Of a stretch of 64,000 nt of DNA, positions 38,665 through 48,119 are shown piece by piece. Made by a program: the position numbers and the translations under genes. The number at the start of each line of letters is the position of its first letter. Position 1 is the first letter of the stretch. Source of the DNA: Methanobrevibacter gottschalkii DSM 11977 (lineage in GTDB: Archaea > Methanobacteriota > Methanobacteria > Methanobacteriales > Methanobacteriaceae); NCBI RefSeq assembly GCF_003814835.1, contig NZ_RKRG01000001.1, positions 620,001 to 684,000 of the forward strand, read 5' to 3'. The notes below the pieces were generated by a model. The model saw nothing but the letters and a program-made list of their open reading frames with translations, ran no database searches and had not been told where the DNA came from.

Positions 38665-39528
38665 TTATATTTTCCTTATTATTACTGCAGGTGTGTGGAT
38701 AATTGAATCAAGATCTTCAATAGTTACTTCATCAAATTCAGTACCGAGGACATCCTTAACGCTATGTATTGTTTTCATTTCAGTGGAAAGTGACTTTTGA
38801 TAATCTTCAGCAATGTTTGCTATTTTTAATGCAGTTTCAACATCTAGTTTTTCACTGCAACCTAATGGTGTGGATCCCATGTTTTCAGATAATTGTCCTT
38901 TTACATATCCAAAAAATCCATTATCGGCATCAATTCCTTCAATTGCAATGGGGAGTCCAGTAAAATACTTTCCATTTTTCATATATGTCGCATCAGTATC
39001 AATAATCATTACACAAACATCTTTTCCAATCCTCTTTTTCAAGTCTTTAGTGACTTCTTCAGGATTGTCCGGAAGTAATGAAACATAAGTTCCAGGAGCA
39101 TTGCTTAAATCAACACCTGCCTCAGATGCAGGTTTCAATGCATGTTTTAAACCGTATAGTTGTAAAATTAATTCTTTATGGGCATAAGTTTCTTTAGGCA
39201 ATTTTCTTAAATTTCTAATTGTTCTTTTTTTAATTCCTAAAGCCGGTCCTAAAATATATCCCCATAAATATTTACTCCAAACTGTTGTTAAGAATTTAGC
39301 AGTTAATGATGGTGAATATTTTGATTCATCAATTAGTCTGCCTTGTGAAACTGAAACAGGTGTTTCAGCTATTACTAAATAATCATTATCTTTCATTAGT
39401 TCTTTGGCAGGTTTAATAATAACGTCCAAACTTTCATTTGGTTTAATATAACCTGTTTCAATAGGAATTATAATGTAATCTCCATTAATAATATGTTTAA
39501 TATTTTTTAATTCATTAGAGCTTGTCAT
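38665..39528 (-). CDS. F420-0:gamma-glutamyl ligase-like (CofE-like) protein
   Basis: A 287-residue protein with features of the CofE fold: VIAETPVSVSQGRLID near residue 52 parallels the VIAxK.VSxxEGR block, MIIDTDATYMKNGKYFTGLPIAIEGI parallels the metal-binding DTxGR/DxAIG region, and GYVKGQLSENMGSTPLGC follows. True CofE adds gamma-linked glutamates to F420-0 and is about 250 residues long. This longer form may be a paralogue with another substrate, so no gene symbol is given. Confidence 0.6.
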   Translation of the reverse strand: MTSSNELKNIKHIINGDYIIIPIETGYIKPNESLDVIIKPAKELMKDNDYLVIAETPVSVSQGRLIDESKYSPSLTAKFLTTVWSKYLWGYILGPALGIKKRTIRNLRKLPKETYAHKELILQLYGLKHALKPASEAGVDLSNAPGTYVSLLPDNPEEVTKDLKKRIGKDVCVMIIDTDATYMKNGKYFTGLPIAIEGIDADNGFFGYVKGQLSENMGSTPLGCSEKLDVETALKIANIAEDYQKSLSTEMKTIHSVKDVLGTEFDEVTIEDLDSIIHTPAVIIRKI

Positions 39529-39602
39529 AAAAATCTTTATTATAATTGATATAATTAATATAATATAGAATATTTTATAATTATCTATTGGATGGTATTG
39601 TT

Positions 39603-40172
39603 ATGGCAAGAAAATTTATTACATATTTTGATAAAGAAGGTAATGATTATACTGATGAGTTAATAATGGCTATTAAGGATAAATTAGATATTACTGATAT
39701 TAAAAGAGTTATAATTGCTTCTGCTAGTGGTGAATCTGCATTAAAATTATATGAAGCTATTGGTGATGAAGTTGAAATTATTAATGTGACTCATCATGTT
39801 GGATTTAGTGGTTCTAATGAATCAGATATTTCAAAAGGCATGATTAAAAAACTTGAAAAGGTGGGAATTAAAACATATTTTGGAAGTCATGCATTTAGTG
39901 GTGCTGCAAGAGGAGTCACCAATAAATTCGGAGGGTATTCTCCATTAGATATTGTAGCTAATACTTTTCGAATGTTTTCACATGGGATTAAAGTTGGCGT
40001 TGAAATATCTATCATGGCTACAGATGCGGGTTTAATTCCTGCTGGTGAAGAAATAATTGCTGTTGGTGGTAGAGGTCATGGTGTTGATAGTGCTGTTATT
40101 TTAACTCCAGTTAATTCAAAAGATTTGTTTGATTTAAAGATTCATGAGATTATAGCAATGCCAAGAGATTGA
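39603..40172 (+). CDS. Conserved archaeal protein, pyruvate kinase C-domain-like
   Basis: A 189-residue protein resembling the stand-alone pyruvate kinase alpha/beta-domain family. Blocks seen are IIASASGESALKLYEAI, THHVGFSGSNESD, SHAFSGAARG, EISIMATDAGLIPAGEEIIAVGGRGHGVDSAV. The glycine- and serine-rich loops suggest a phosphate- or nucleotide-binding fold, but no reaction is known to me. ATG 39603 is taken rather than TTG 39588. Confidence 0.6.
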   Translation: MARKFITYFDKEGNDYTDELIMAIKDKLDITDIKRVIIASASGESALKLYEAIGDEVEIINVTHHVGFSGSNESDISKGMIKKLEKVGIKTYFGSHAFSGAARGVTNKFGGYSPLDIVANTFRMFSHGIKVGVEISIMATDAGLIPAGEEIIAVGGRGHGVDSAVILTPVNSKDLFDLKIHEIIAMPRD

Positions 40173-40207
40173 ATGATGTTTTAAGTTTTTTAATAAAATT
40201 TCTGATA

Positions 40208-40216
40208 TTTATATAA
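40208..40216 (+). promoter_or_regulatory. ftsZ: ftsZ TATA box
   Basis: TTTATATAA is a consensus TATA box, 76 bases ahead of the ftsZ start, giving a leader of about 50 bases. Confidence 0.5.
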
Positions 40217-40291
40217 ATTAGTTGCATTTAAATATTAGTAAAAATAGAAATATCTAACAATTATTTTAAAGCAGAGATGTGGGGTTAATTT

Positions 40292-41428
40292 GTGAAATTT
40301 ATAGATGATGCAATCAAAGAATCCGAACAAAGAATGGAAGAAAAAGTGCCTGATAAACTCTCTTCCGATATTGACGATGATCTTATAGAGATGATTAAAG
40401 GAGCTAAAACTAATATATTTGTTGTTGGTGCTGGTGGAGCAGGAAACAATACTATTTCAAGATTAAATGAAATGGGTATCGAAGGAGCAACTACAATTGC
40501 AGTAAATACTGATGCTCAAGATTTATTTTATAGTCAATCTGCTAAAAAAATTCTTTTAGGTAGAAAAACTTCTAAAGGGTTAGGTGCAGGTGGAGAACCG
40601 GCTGTCGGTGAAGAATGTGCTGAAGAAAGTGAAGATGAGATTAGAGAAGAATTAGAAGGTGCAGACATGGTATTTGTTACATGTGGTCTTGGTGGAGGAA
40701 CTGGAACTGGTTCAGCACCGATCATCTCTAAACTCTCTAAAAAATTAGGTGCATTAACTGTTGCTGTAGCTACTATGCCCTTTTCAGCAGAAGGTATTAA
40801 AAGAAGAGAAAATGCTGAACAAGGTTTAGAAAAACTCCAAGAGTCTGCTGATACTGTTATTGTAATTCCAAATGATAAATTATTGGAAGTAGCACCTAAT
40901 TTACCTCTAAACAAAGCATTCATGGTATCTGATGAAATTTTAGGAAGGGCTGTTAAAGGTATTACTGAATTAATTACTAAAAAAGGTCTTGTAAGTTTGG
41001 ACTTTGCAGATATTAGAAGTATCATGGGAGGTTCTGGAATGGCTATGATTGGTATGGGTGAATCTGATACTGGTGATAGAGCTTTAGAATCTGTACATGA
41101 AGCATTAAGTAGTCCATTATTGGATATTGATATATCAAATGCTACTGGTGCATTAGTTAACATATCTGGTAGTTCCGACTTAACATTACATGAAGCTGAG
41201 AAAATCGTTCAAGTTGTTGCTGATAAATTAGATCCTGAAGCTAACATTATTTGGGGTACTCAAATTGATGAAAGTCTTCAAAACACTGTTAGAACTACAG
41301 TTGTTGTTTCAGGCATTAAAACTGGTTATGAGGAAGATAATTCCCCTGAAATTGAATATGCGGAAGATAATTCTGAAAATAAGTCAGCAGATGATCAATT
41401 AGATGATTTCATTGATGGAATTTTCTAA
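40292..41428 (+). CDS. ftsZ: Cell division protein FtsZ
   Basis: A 378-residue FtsZ, the tubulin-like GTPase that builds the division ring. The tubulin signature GGGTGTGS is at residues 134-141, [10 protein letters not shown] near residue 44 and NTDAQDL near 72 are the other GTP-binding loops. An acidic tail ([16 protein letters not shown]) ends in [12 protein letters not shown], a likely partner-binding peptide. The start is GTG 40292 behind GGGGT. It heads the conserved run that continues with secE and spt5. Confidence 0.95.
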   Translation: MKFIDDAIKESEQRMEEKVPDKLSSDIDDDLIEMIKGAKTNIFVVGAGGAGNNTISRLNEMGIEGATTIAVNTDAQDLFYSQSAKKILLGRKTSKGLGAGGEPAVGEECAEESEDEIREELEGADMVFVTCGLGGGTGTGSAPIISKLSKKLGALTVAVATMPFSAEGIKRRENAEQGLEKLQESADTVIVIPNDKLLEVAPNLPLNKAFMVSDEILGRAVKGITELITKKGLVSLDFADIRSIMGGSGMAMIGMGESDTGDRALESVHEALSSPLLDIDISNATGALVNISGSSDLTLHEAEKIVQVVADKLDPEANIIWGTQIDESLQNTVRTTVVVSGIKTGYEEDNSPEIEYAEDNSENKSADDQLDDFIDGIF

Positions 41429-41511
41429 TTCTATCTTTTTTTTTTAAAAATGCAAACATTTATTAATGTTTAAATTTAAAAATCATTTTATTACTATTAT
41501 TTTATTATAAT

Positions 41512-41520
41512 TTTATATAA
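41512..41520 (+). promoter_or_regulatory. secE operon TATA box
   Basis: TTTATATAA ends 22 bases before the secE ATG at 41543. Normal archaeal spacing puts the transcript start at or within a few bases of the ATG, so the secE mRNA may be leaderless or nearly so. Confidence 0.5.
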
Positions 41521-41542
41521 ATTCTTAATTTTGGTTATTTAA

Positions 41543-41722
41543 ATGAATGTTCAAGAAAATTTTAACAAGTTTATCAAAGACAGTAAAAGAGTATTAAAAG
41601 TAGCTAAAAAACCCGATGGTGCTGAATACCGTGAATTGGCTAAAATTTCAGTTTTAGGTGTTGCAGTCATTGGTGTTGTTGGTTTTGTTATTGTTTTATT
41701 AGGCTCTTTAATCGGCTTATAA
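41543..41722 (+). CDS. secE: Preprotein translocase subunit SecE (Sec61 gamma)
   Basis: A 59-residue protein that is easy to miss. A basic amphipathic N-terminal helix (FNKFIKDSKRVLKVAKKPDG) with the family PDGAEYRE-like turn precedes one membrane helix (VLGVAVIGVVGFVIVLLGSLIGL). It clamps SecY in the translocon. Its place between ftsZ and spt5 is the usual archaeal order and supports the call. Confidence 0.9.
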   Translation: MNVQENFNKFIKDSKRVLKVAKKPDGAEYRELAKISVLGVAVIGVVGFVIVLLGSLIGL

Positions 41723-41966
41723 AATTAACTTTTTTATTTTTTTGATTTTATTTAATTATAGTAAAATTTTTTGTAATATTTTGTTTTATTTAAAATTATC
41801 ATTTTTTTAAAAACTTTTAAATACTATAATTTATATAATTATTTATATTATAGAATTCTTATTTTCGAGATATTTTCCTTCTTGAAAATTAGAGCTTTTA
41901 TAATATTTTTAACTTAATGTATGATTTTATTAACAAGAAAAAATTTTAAAAATAGGTGAATTTTTT

Positions 41967-42437
41967 ATGGAAGATACTAATAGTTCCATATATGCTCTTA
42001 AAACATCCGCAGGTCAAGAAAGAAATGTTGCTAGGCTTTTGGCACGTAAAGCTAGAACTATAGATGGTATAGGCATTTCCTCAATTCTTGTTCCAGAATC
42101 TTTAAAAGGGTATATTTTAGTCGAATCTTCAACAAAGATAGATCTCAGAAACCCTGATTTAAAAGTACAACATTTAAGAGGGGTTGTTGGTGGAGATGCT
42201 ACAATTACTTTTGAAGAAGTAAAAAGATTCTTAAAACCAGAACCTATTATTTCCTCTATTCAAAAAGGAAGTATTGTTGAACTTATTTCTGGTCCTTTCA
42301 AAGGAGAAAGAGCAAAAGTGGTTCGTATTGATGAATCACGTGAAGAAGTCGTTCTTGAGTTAATAGAGGCTGCAGTACCAATTCCAGTTACTGTTAAAGC
42401 TGATCAAATTAGAATAATTCAAAAGGAGGCTGACTGA
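41967..42437 (+). CDS. spt5: Transcription elongation factor Spt5 (NusG family)
   Basis: A 156-residue protein with an NGN domain ([32 protein letters not shown]) and a KOW domain ([20 protein letters not shown]). It binds the RNA polymerase clamp with Spt4 and raises processivity. Ribosome site GGTGA lies 8 bases before ATG 41967. The stop overlaps the L11 start by one base (TGATG). Confidence 0.95.
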   Translation: MEDTNSSIYALKTSAGQERNVARLLARKARTIDGIGISSILVPESLKGYILVESSTKIDLRNPDLKVQHLRGVVGGDATITFEEVKRFLKPEPIISSIQKGSIVELISGPFKGERAKVVRIDESREEVVLELIEAAVPIPVTVKADQIRIIQKEAD

Positions 42438-42916
42438 TGGCTAAAGATACAGTCGAAGTTCTTATCGAAGGTGGAACTGCTACTCCTGGTCCACCATTAG
42501 GTCCGGCTTTAGGACCTCTCGGTATTAACATGATGCAAGTAGTTGAAGAAATTAATAAGAAAAGCGCTGATTTTGCAGGAATGAAAGTACCTGTTAAAGT
42601 CATCGTTGACAGAGATACTAAAGATTTTGAAATTGAAATCGGTACTCCACCTACAACTGCTCTTATCATGGAAGAGTTAGGCATCGAAAAGGCTTCTCAT
42701 GAACCAGGTTTAGATATTGTAAATGACTTACCAATCGAAGCTGCATTTAAAATTACAAGAATGAAATTTGATTCATTACTTGCTAATGATTATAAATCAG
42801 GTATCAAAGAAGTTATGGGAACCTGTGTTAGTATGGGATTATCTGTTGATGGTAAAGACCCAAGAGAAGCACAAAAAGATGTTGATGCTGGAAAATATGA
42901 TGATATCTTATTATAA
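42437..42916 (+). CDS. rpl11: Large ribosomal subunit protein L11
   Basis: A 159-residue archaeal L11 with the N-terminal proline-rich block [20 protein letters not shown] and the C-terminal rRNA-binding domain with the [19 protein letters not shown] block. It forms the GTPase-associated centre with L10 and L12, encoded downstream. It is translationally coupled to spt5. A strong palindrome follows it and may separate it from the L1-L10-L12 message. Confidence 0.95.
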   Translation: MAKDTVEVLIEGGTATPGPPLGPALGPLGINMMQVVEEINKKSADFAGMKVPVKVIVDRDTKDFEIEIGTPPTTALIMEELGIEKASHEPGLDIVNDLPIEAAFKITRMKFDSLLANDYKSGIKEVMGTCVSMGLSVDGKDPREAQKDVDAGKYDDILL

Positions 42917-42956
42917 CAGATATTATTTTGTTAAATTTAAATTAAGTTAATAAATA

Positions 42957-43004
42957 CAGTGTATATGATATTATAATCATGATTATAATGGATATACTGT
43001 TTTT
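42957..43004 (+). terminator. Long palindrome with U-tract between L11 and L1
   Basis: ATTATAATCATGATTATAAT (42970-42989) is a perfect 20-base palindrome. It is flanked by CAGTGTATAT (42957-42966) and ATATACTG (42992-42999), which pair with one bulge. TTTTT follows at once. The structure could end or attenuate the spt5-L11 transcript, or mark the processing point ahead of the L1 message. Confidence 0.5.
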
Positions 43005-43070
43005 AATTCATGCAATCGTTGAAGAATTTTTTTCTTGTAATCGATACTCATGAAACCAAAAAAATATCCA

Positions 43071-43096
43071 ATGAACAGAAAATGTTCATGGGGGAT
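43071..43096 (+). promoter_or_regulatory. Hairpin abutting the L1 ribosome binding site
   Basis: ATGAACA (43071-43077) pairs perfectly with TGTTCAT (43083-43089), loop GAAAA. GGGGGAT (43090-43096), the L1 ribosome site, starts on the next base, four bases before ATG 43101. Stable pairing here could control access of the ribosome. L1 is a known autogenous repressor of its own operon in Methanococcus, so this leader is a plausible target. Confidence 0.5.
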
Positions 43097-43100
43097 TAAT

Positions 43101-43739
43101 ATGACACAAGATGTAATTAACGCGGTGAAGGAGGCAAAAGAACAATCTAAGCCGAGAAACTTCACTGAGTCCGTAGATATTATTATTAATATCCGTGACT
43201 TAGATGTCAAAAAACCAGAAAATAGGTTTAATGAGGAAGTTACTCTTCCTAACGGCCGTGGCAAAGATGTTAAAATTGGAGTCATTGCTGATGGGGAACT
43301 CATTGTTCAAGCTAAAGATGCTGGTCTTGACACTGTAATTAATAAAGGAGATTTAGAAGCTTTTGGAAAAGACAGGAAATCTGCTAAAAAAATGGCAAAC
43401 TCTGTTGATTTCTTAGTGGCTCAAGCTGATATGATGCCACTTGTTGGTAGGTTCTTAGGTCCAGTACTTGGTCCTCGTGGTAAAATGCCAAAACCAGTGC
43501 CTGCAAGTATTAAATTAGCTCCTCTCTTAGAAAGATTACAGAACACTGTCAAAGTTGGTGTAAAACAGCAACCAAGTATTCAAATTGTTGTTGGAAGCCA
43601 AGACATGTCAGACGAGGATATAGCTGAGAATGTGGAAACTGTTCTTACAGTCTTAGACCGCAATTTAGAAAAAGGAAGAAGTCAAATCAAGTCCATGTTT
43701 ATTAAAACAACTATGGGACCAGTAGTGAGGGTGATCTAA
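43101..43739 (+). CDS. rpl1: Large ribosomal subunit protein L1
   Basis: A 212-residue archaeal L1. [23 protein letters not shown] opens the RNA-binding face (given here by its first residues, [15 protein letters not shown]), and [16 protein letters not shown] is the second-domain hallmark. ATG 43101 is chosen for its GGGGGA ribosome site; the open frame upstream to 43050 is leader. It overlaps L10 by one base (TAATG). It forms the L1 stalk and, in Methanococcus, represses L1-L10-L12 translation. Confidence 0.95.
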   Translation: MTQDVINAVKEAKEQSKPRNFTESVDIIINIRDLDVKKPENRFNEEVTLPNGRGKDVKIGVIADGELIVQAKDAGLDTVINKGDLEAFGKDRKSAKKMANSVDFLVAQADMMPLVGRFLGPVLGPRGKMPKPVPASIKLAPLLERLQNTVKVGVKQQPSIQIVVGSQDMSDEDIAENVETVLTVLDRNLEKGRSQIKSMFIKTTMGPVVRVI

Positions 43740-44743
43740 TGGCTCATGTTGCAGAATGGAAAAAGGAAGAAGTCCAAGAGATTAAAGAAATCATTAATCA
43801 ACACGAAGTAATTGGTATTGTTGATTTAATGAACATTCCTGCTAAACAGCTCCAAGAAATGAGAAAATCTCTTAATGGCAAAGCTGTTATCAGAATGTCT
43901 AAAATAAATCTTATTGATTTAGCTCTTGAAGATTGTAATGCTGATAAAAACAATATTGTTGATTTATCTGAACATATGGAAGGACAAGTTGCACTTATTG
44001 CTACTGAAATGAATCCTTTCAAATTATACAAAATATTAGAAGACAGCAAAACTTCTGCTCCTGCCAAACCAGGAACCATTGCTTCTGATGATATTATTGT
44101 ACCTGAAGGAGACACAGGTTTTGAACCAGGTCCTTTCTTAGGTGAATTACAACAAGTTGGAATTCCTGCAAAAATTGATAAAGGTAAAATTTGCGTACAA
44201 AAAGAAACAGTCGTTGTAAAAGCAGGTGAAGAAGTTTCTAAACAAGTGGCAGCAACTTTATCTAGAATGGATATTAATCCTATGGAAGTGGGAATTGATT
44301 TAAAAGCAGTATATGAAGATGAAGCAATTTATACTTCCGACATACTTGCAATCGACGAAGAACAAACATTAGCTGACGTTCAAAATGCATTCAGAAATGC
44401 ATTTAATTTATCTGTAAACGCAGCAATCCCTACTGATGAAACTATTTCCACTATTATTACTCTCGCATACACTAGAGCTATTAATGTTGGTGTTGCAGGA
44501 GCAATTATGACTTCCGAAACTGCTGAACCAATCCTTGGTTTAGCTCAAGCTAAAATGTTAGCTATTGCATCTGAAGTTGCTGATGCACCCGGTGCTATTG
44601 ATGATGAATTAGCTGAAAAACTTTCTAATGTTGCTGTAGCAGCTGCTCCAGTAATTGAAGAAGTTGTTGAAGAAGAGGAAGAAGAGGAAGAAGAAAGTAG
44701 TGAAGAAGAAGCAGCAGCTGGGTTAGGAGCTCTCTTCGGTTAA
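43739..44743 (+). CDS. rpl10: Large ribosomal subunit stalk protein L10 (P0)
   Basis: A 334-residue archaeal P0-type L10: rRNA-binding domain (about 1-105), the inserted archaeal/eukaryotic domain (about 106-200), helices that bind L12 dimers (about 205-300), and an acidic hinge ending in [10 protein letters not shown]. That tail is the same as in L12 and recruits translation factors. Start is coupled to the L1 stop. Confidence 0.95.
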   Translation: MAHVAEWKKEEVQEIKEIINQHEVIGIVDLMNIPAKQLQEMRKSLNGKAVIRMSKINLIDLALEDCNADKNNIVDLSEHMEGQVALIATEMNPFKLYKILEDSKTSAPAKPGTIASDDIIVPEGDTGFEPGPFLGELQQVGIPAKIDKGKICVQKETVVVKAGEEVSKQVAATLSRMDINPMEVGIDLKAVYEDEAIYTSDILAIDEEQTLADVQNAFRNAFNLSVNAAIPTDETISTIITLAYTRAINVGVAGAIMTSETAEPILGLAQAKMLAIASEVADAPGAIDDELAEKLSNVAVAAAPVIEEVVEEEEEEEEESSEEEAAAGLGALFG

Positions 44744-44806
44744 ATTAATTAATTAAAATTTTTATTATTTAATAAACTAACACTTTAAAAAATTAATGGT
44801 GATAAC

Positions 44807-45109
44807 ATGGAATACATATATGCGGCAATGATTTTACACAGTGCAGAAAAAGAGATTAACGAAGAAAATGTTAAAAGTATTATCGAAGCAGCAGGAATTG
44901 AAGCTGAAGATGCTAGAATCAAAGCTTTAATTGCAGCTTTAGAAGATGTTGACATTGATGAAGCTATGGAAACTACTGCTATGGCAGCAGCAGCTCCTGC
45001 TGCAGCTCCTGCAGCAGCTGAAGCAGCTGAAGAAGAAGAGGAAGAAGAAGAGGAAGAAGAAGCTTCTGAAGAAGAAGCAGCAGCTGGATTAGGCGCTCTC
45101 TTCGGATAG
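44807..45109 (+). CDS. rpl12: Large ribosomal subunit stalk protein L12 (P1)
   Basis: A 100-residue archaeal L12. The N-terminal dimer/L10-binding helices ([17 protein letters not shown]..) are followed by an Ala/Pro hinge, a run of glutamates and the factor-recruiting tail [16 protein letters not shown] precedes ATG 44807 by 5 bases. It ends the ribosomal operon at a hairpin that overlaps its stop codon. Confidence 0.95.
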   Translation: MEYIYAAMILHSAEKEINEENVKSIIEAAGIEAEDARIKALIAALEDVDIDEAMETTAMAAAAPAAAPAAAEAAEEEEEEEEEEEASEEEAAAGLGALFG

Positions 45110-45140
45110 ATTTTTAAATCTATCACCTTTCTTTTTTATT
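45105..45140 (+). terminator. Terminator of the L1-L10-L12 operon
   Basis: GATAGATT (45105-45112) pairs with AATCTATC (45117-45124), loop TTTA, followed by a pyrimidine run with TTTTTT. The stem begins inside the last codons of rpl12. From 45141 to 45363 the DNA is AT-rich with no gene. Confidence 0.6.
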
Positions 45141-45363
45141 TCTTGTTTTAATTTCAAATAATGCTTATTTTTATATAATATAATTTAAATTAACTGTTTT
45201 TCAATTCTTGCTTGACATGATTTTTTTTAATATCAAATAATCATGTTTGATATTTTCATTGGTTTAATTGAATTAATTTTTTTAAAATTTACTTTTCACA
45301 TAACATTTTTCACTAATTATTTATTTATCAAAATTCATAGTTTATACTAATAAATAATTTAAA

Positions 45364-48066
45364 ATGATTAATATGGTAGAAATTTTTGAAAAACTTGGTT
45401 ATAAACTACAAACTTGTAAAACTTGTGGACAAGAGTTTTACTCTCAAGTGGATAGAGACACTTGTGGTGATGCTCCATGTGATGAGTATGGTTTTATTGC
45501 AAATCCTGCTACTGATAAACCATATAATTTGTATGAAATCCAAAAAGTTTTTAAAGAATTTTTAGAAAGCGAAGGCCACACAGCTATTGATAGATATCCT
45601 GTTTTAGCAAAAAGATGGAGAGATGATGTATTTTTAGTTGGAGCATCTATCTTTTGCTTCCAACCATGGATTACTTCAGGACTTGTTAAACCTCCTGCAA
45701 ATCCATTGGAAATCGCCCAGCCTTCTATTAGGTTAAACGATGTTGATAATGTTGGAAGGACTGGTCGTCACATGACTTGTTTTACCATGGGTTCCCATAC
45801 TGTTATAAATACTGAAGATGATTTTATTTACTGGGAAGATGAAACTATTAGGCTTTGTCATGAATTTTTCAAGTCAATTGGGATTAATACAGAAGAAATT
45901 ACTTTCATTAAATCCTGGTGGTCTGGTGGAGGTAATGAGGGACCTTGTTATGAAGTATGTTGTAGAGGTGTAGAGCTTGCAACACTTGTTTTCATTCAAT
46001 ATGAAACTTTAGACGATGGATCTAAAAAAGAAATTCCTATTAAAGTTGTGGATACAGGTTACGGTCTTGAAAGAATTGCATGGATTTCTCAAGGAACTCC
46101 AACAGCCTATGATGCATGTTTCGCGCCTGTTGTTGATAAATTAATGGAATTAACTGGTGTTGAAATTAATGAAGATATTCAAGGAAAAAATGCCCAAATA
46201 GCTGGAATGATGGATATTGAAGATATAGGGGACTTAAAAGATCTTCGCCAACAAGTTGCAGACAGTTTAGGTCTTTCATTAAATGATTATTTAGAAATAG
46301 CTGAACCGATGGAGGCAATTTATATTATTGCTGATCACACTCGTTGTCTTGCGTTCATGATTGCTGACGGTATTATTCCATCTAATGTAAAAGAAGGTTA
46401 TCTTGCAAGGTTAGTTTTAAGGAGAACAATTAGGTTCATGAAAGATTTGAACATGAAAGAATCTCTTGCAGATATTATGGCAATACAGCTTGATTTTTTA
46501 TCTAAATTCTACCCTGAAATTCGCGATTCAGAACAGCACATCATGAATATTATTTCTCTGGAAGAAGAAAGATATTCCGCCACTGTTAAAAAAGGCAAAA
46601 GTATTGTTAAAAGATCCATTAAAAGACTCAAAAAAGAAGGCAAAAACGAAATGCCTCTTAATTTGCTAATAGATTTATATGATGCTCATGGAATTCCTCC
46701 TGAAACAGTTGTTGAAATCGCAGGAGATGATTTTGTTGTTAATGTTCCAGACAATTTCTTTACACAAGTGGCGGGAGCTCATGAAAAAGATAATTCTAGT
46801 AAAAAATCCACTTTCAAAGTAGATTTTCCTGAAACTGAGTTGTTATTCTATAAATATTTCTACCAACAAGAATTTGAAGCGGAAGTTTTAGGCGTGCTTG
46901 AAAAGGATGGAAAACAATGTTTAATCTTTGATAAGACCATATTCTATCCTGAAGGAGGAGGTCAACCTTCTGATATGGGTGAAATTTCAATTGATGGAAA
47001 TGTGTTAAAAGTAAGTCATGCTGAAAAAGTCGATGATGTGGTGTTACATCATGTAGATGAAGTTTCACAGGATATTGTCGGCAAAACGATCTTGGGTAAA
47101 ATTGATTGGGATAGGAGAATAACACTTGCACGTCACCACACAGGAACTCACTTAGTTATTGCAGCTGCAAGAAAAGTGTTGGGTCAGCATATCTGGCAAG
47201 CAGGATCTCAAAATGGTCTTACAAGGGCACGTATTGATTTATCTCATTACAGGCGTATTACTCAAGAGGAATTAAATGAAATTGAGAAATTAGCTAATGA
47301 ATATGTAATGGAAAATATTGATCTGGATATTCAGTTCCACACAAGAGATGAAGCACAAGAATTATATGGATTCGTACTTTACCAGGGTGGTATTGTTCCG
47401 GGTAAAATGATTCGTGTTGTTAAAATTCCTGGTGTTGATGTTCAAGCTTGTGCAGGCACTCATGTTTTAAGAACTGGTGTAGTTGGACCAATTAAAATTA
47501 ATAAAACTGAAAGAGTTCAAGATGGTGTGGAAAGAATTGATTTCTCAGCAGGTCTTGCAGCAATTGATTCCATGCAGCATGATAATGAACTTTTAAGGGA
47601 AAGCTCATCAATATTTAAAGTTGACAACGAACAACTCCCAAAAACATGTGATAGGTTCTTTAGTGAATGGAAAGCACAGAAAAATGAAATTGACAGGTTA
47701 AAAACTCAAATTGCTTCTTTAAAAATGAATTCTTTAGCTGAGGATTATGAAGAAATCAATGGATTGAAAGTTGTATCTGAATTGATGGAAGCGGACTTTA
47801 AAGAACTTCAAAAAATAGCTACTGACTTTACGGATAATGGAAAGGCAGATGTAGTTATTATGGGAAACAATGATGGTAAAATCGTTGGTGCAGCTTCTCA
47901 AAATGCAATTGATAATGGAATTAAAATTAATAATGTTATCAAGTCTGCAGCTAGTATATTGGGTGGTGGCGGTGGAGGTCGTTTAACATTAGCACAAGGT
48001 GCTGGTAAAAACACAGATAAAATGAATGAAGCTATTCAAACAGCAATTGGGTTAATCAAAGGATAA
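45364..48066 (+). CDS. alaS: Alanyl-tRNA synthetase
   Basis: A 900-residue archaeal AlaRS. An N-terminal zinc-ribbon-like CKTCGQEFYSQ..CGDAPC comes first, then the class II catalytic domain (RPSI-type motif QPSIRLNDVDNVGRTGRH, SWWSGGGNEGP), a tRNA-recognition region, the editing domain with HHTGTHL and CAGTH (the HxxxH and CxxxH zinc sites), and a C-terminal DHHA1 domain ending in a glycine-rich block. ATG 45373 (MVEIFEKLGY) is an alternative start. Confidence 0.95.
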   Translation: MINMVEIFEKLGYKLQTCKTCGQEFYSQVDRDTCGDAPCDEYGFIANPATDKPYNLYEIQKVFKEFLESEGHTAIDRYPVLAKRWRDDVFLVGASIFCFQPWITSGLVKPPANPLEIAQPSIRLNDVDNVGRTGRHMTCFTMGSHTVINTEDDFIYWEDETIRLCHEFFKSIGINTEEITFIKSWWSGGGNEGPCYEVCCRGVELATLVFIQYETLDDGSKKEIPIKVVDTGYGLERIAWISQGTPTAYDACFAPVVDKLMELTGVEINEDIQGKNAQIAGMMDIEDIGDLKDLRQQVADSLGLSLNDYLEIAEPMEAIYIIADHTRCLAFMIADGIIPSNVKEGYLARLVLRRTIRFMKDLNMKESLADIMAIQLDFLSKFYPEIRDSEQHIMNIISLEEERYSATVKKGKSIVKRSIKRLKKEGKNEMPLNLLIDLYDAHGIPPETVVEIAGDDFVVNVPDNFFTQVAGAHEKDNSSKKSTFKVDFPETELLFYKYFYQQEFEAEVLGVLEKDGKQCLIFDKTIFYPEGGGQPSDMGEISIDGNVLKVSHAEKVDDVVLHHVDEVSQDIVGKTILGKIDWDRRITLARHHTGTHLVIAAARKVLGQHIWQAGSQNGLTRARIDLSHYRRITQEELNEIEKLANEYVMENIDLDIQFHTRDEAQELYGFVLYQGGIVPGKMIRVVKIPGVDVQACAGTHVLRTGVVGPIKINKTERVQDGVERIDFSAGLAAIDSMQHDNELLRESSSIFKVDNEQLPKTCDRFFSEWKAQKNEIDRLKTQIASLKMNSLAEDYEEINGLKVVSELMEADFKELQKIATDFTDNGKADVVIMGNNDGKIVGAASQNAIDNGIKINNVIKSAASILGGGGGGRLTLAQGAGKNTDKMNEAIQTAIGLIKG

Positions 48067-48082
48067 AAATTATCCTTTTTTT
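48058..48082 (+). terminator. alaS terminator
   Basis: AAAGGATAA and TTATCCTTT form a hairpin with an AAA loop, followed by a T-run. The stem starts in the last alaS codons. Confidence 0.65.
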
Positions 48083-48119
48083 ATTTTATGAAGGTATTAT
48101 TTAAAAATTAATTGATTCA

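Noticed and set aside
44660-45100. Shared acidic Glu-rich and [10 protein letters not shown] tail of L10 and L12 as a recent duplication
   Set aside because: This is a known common feature of archaeal stalk proteins and needs no special explanation.
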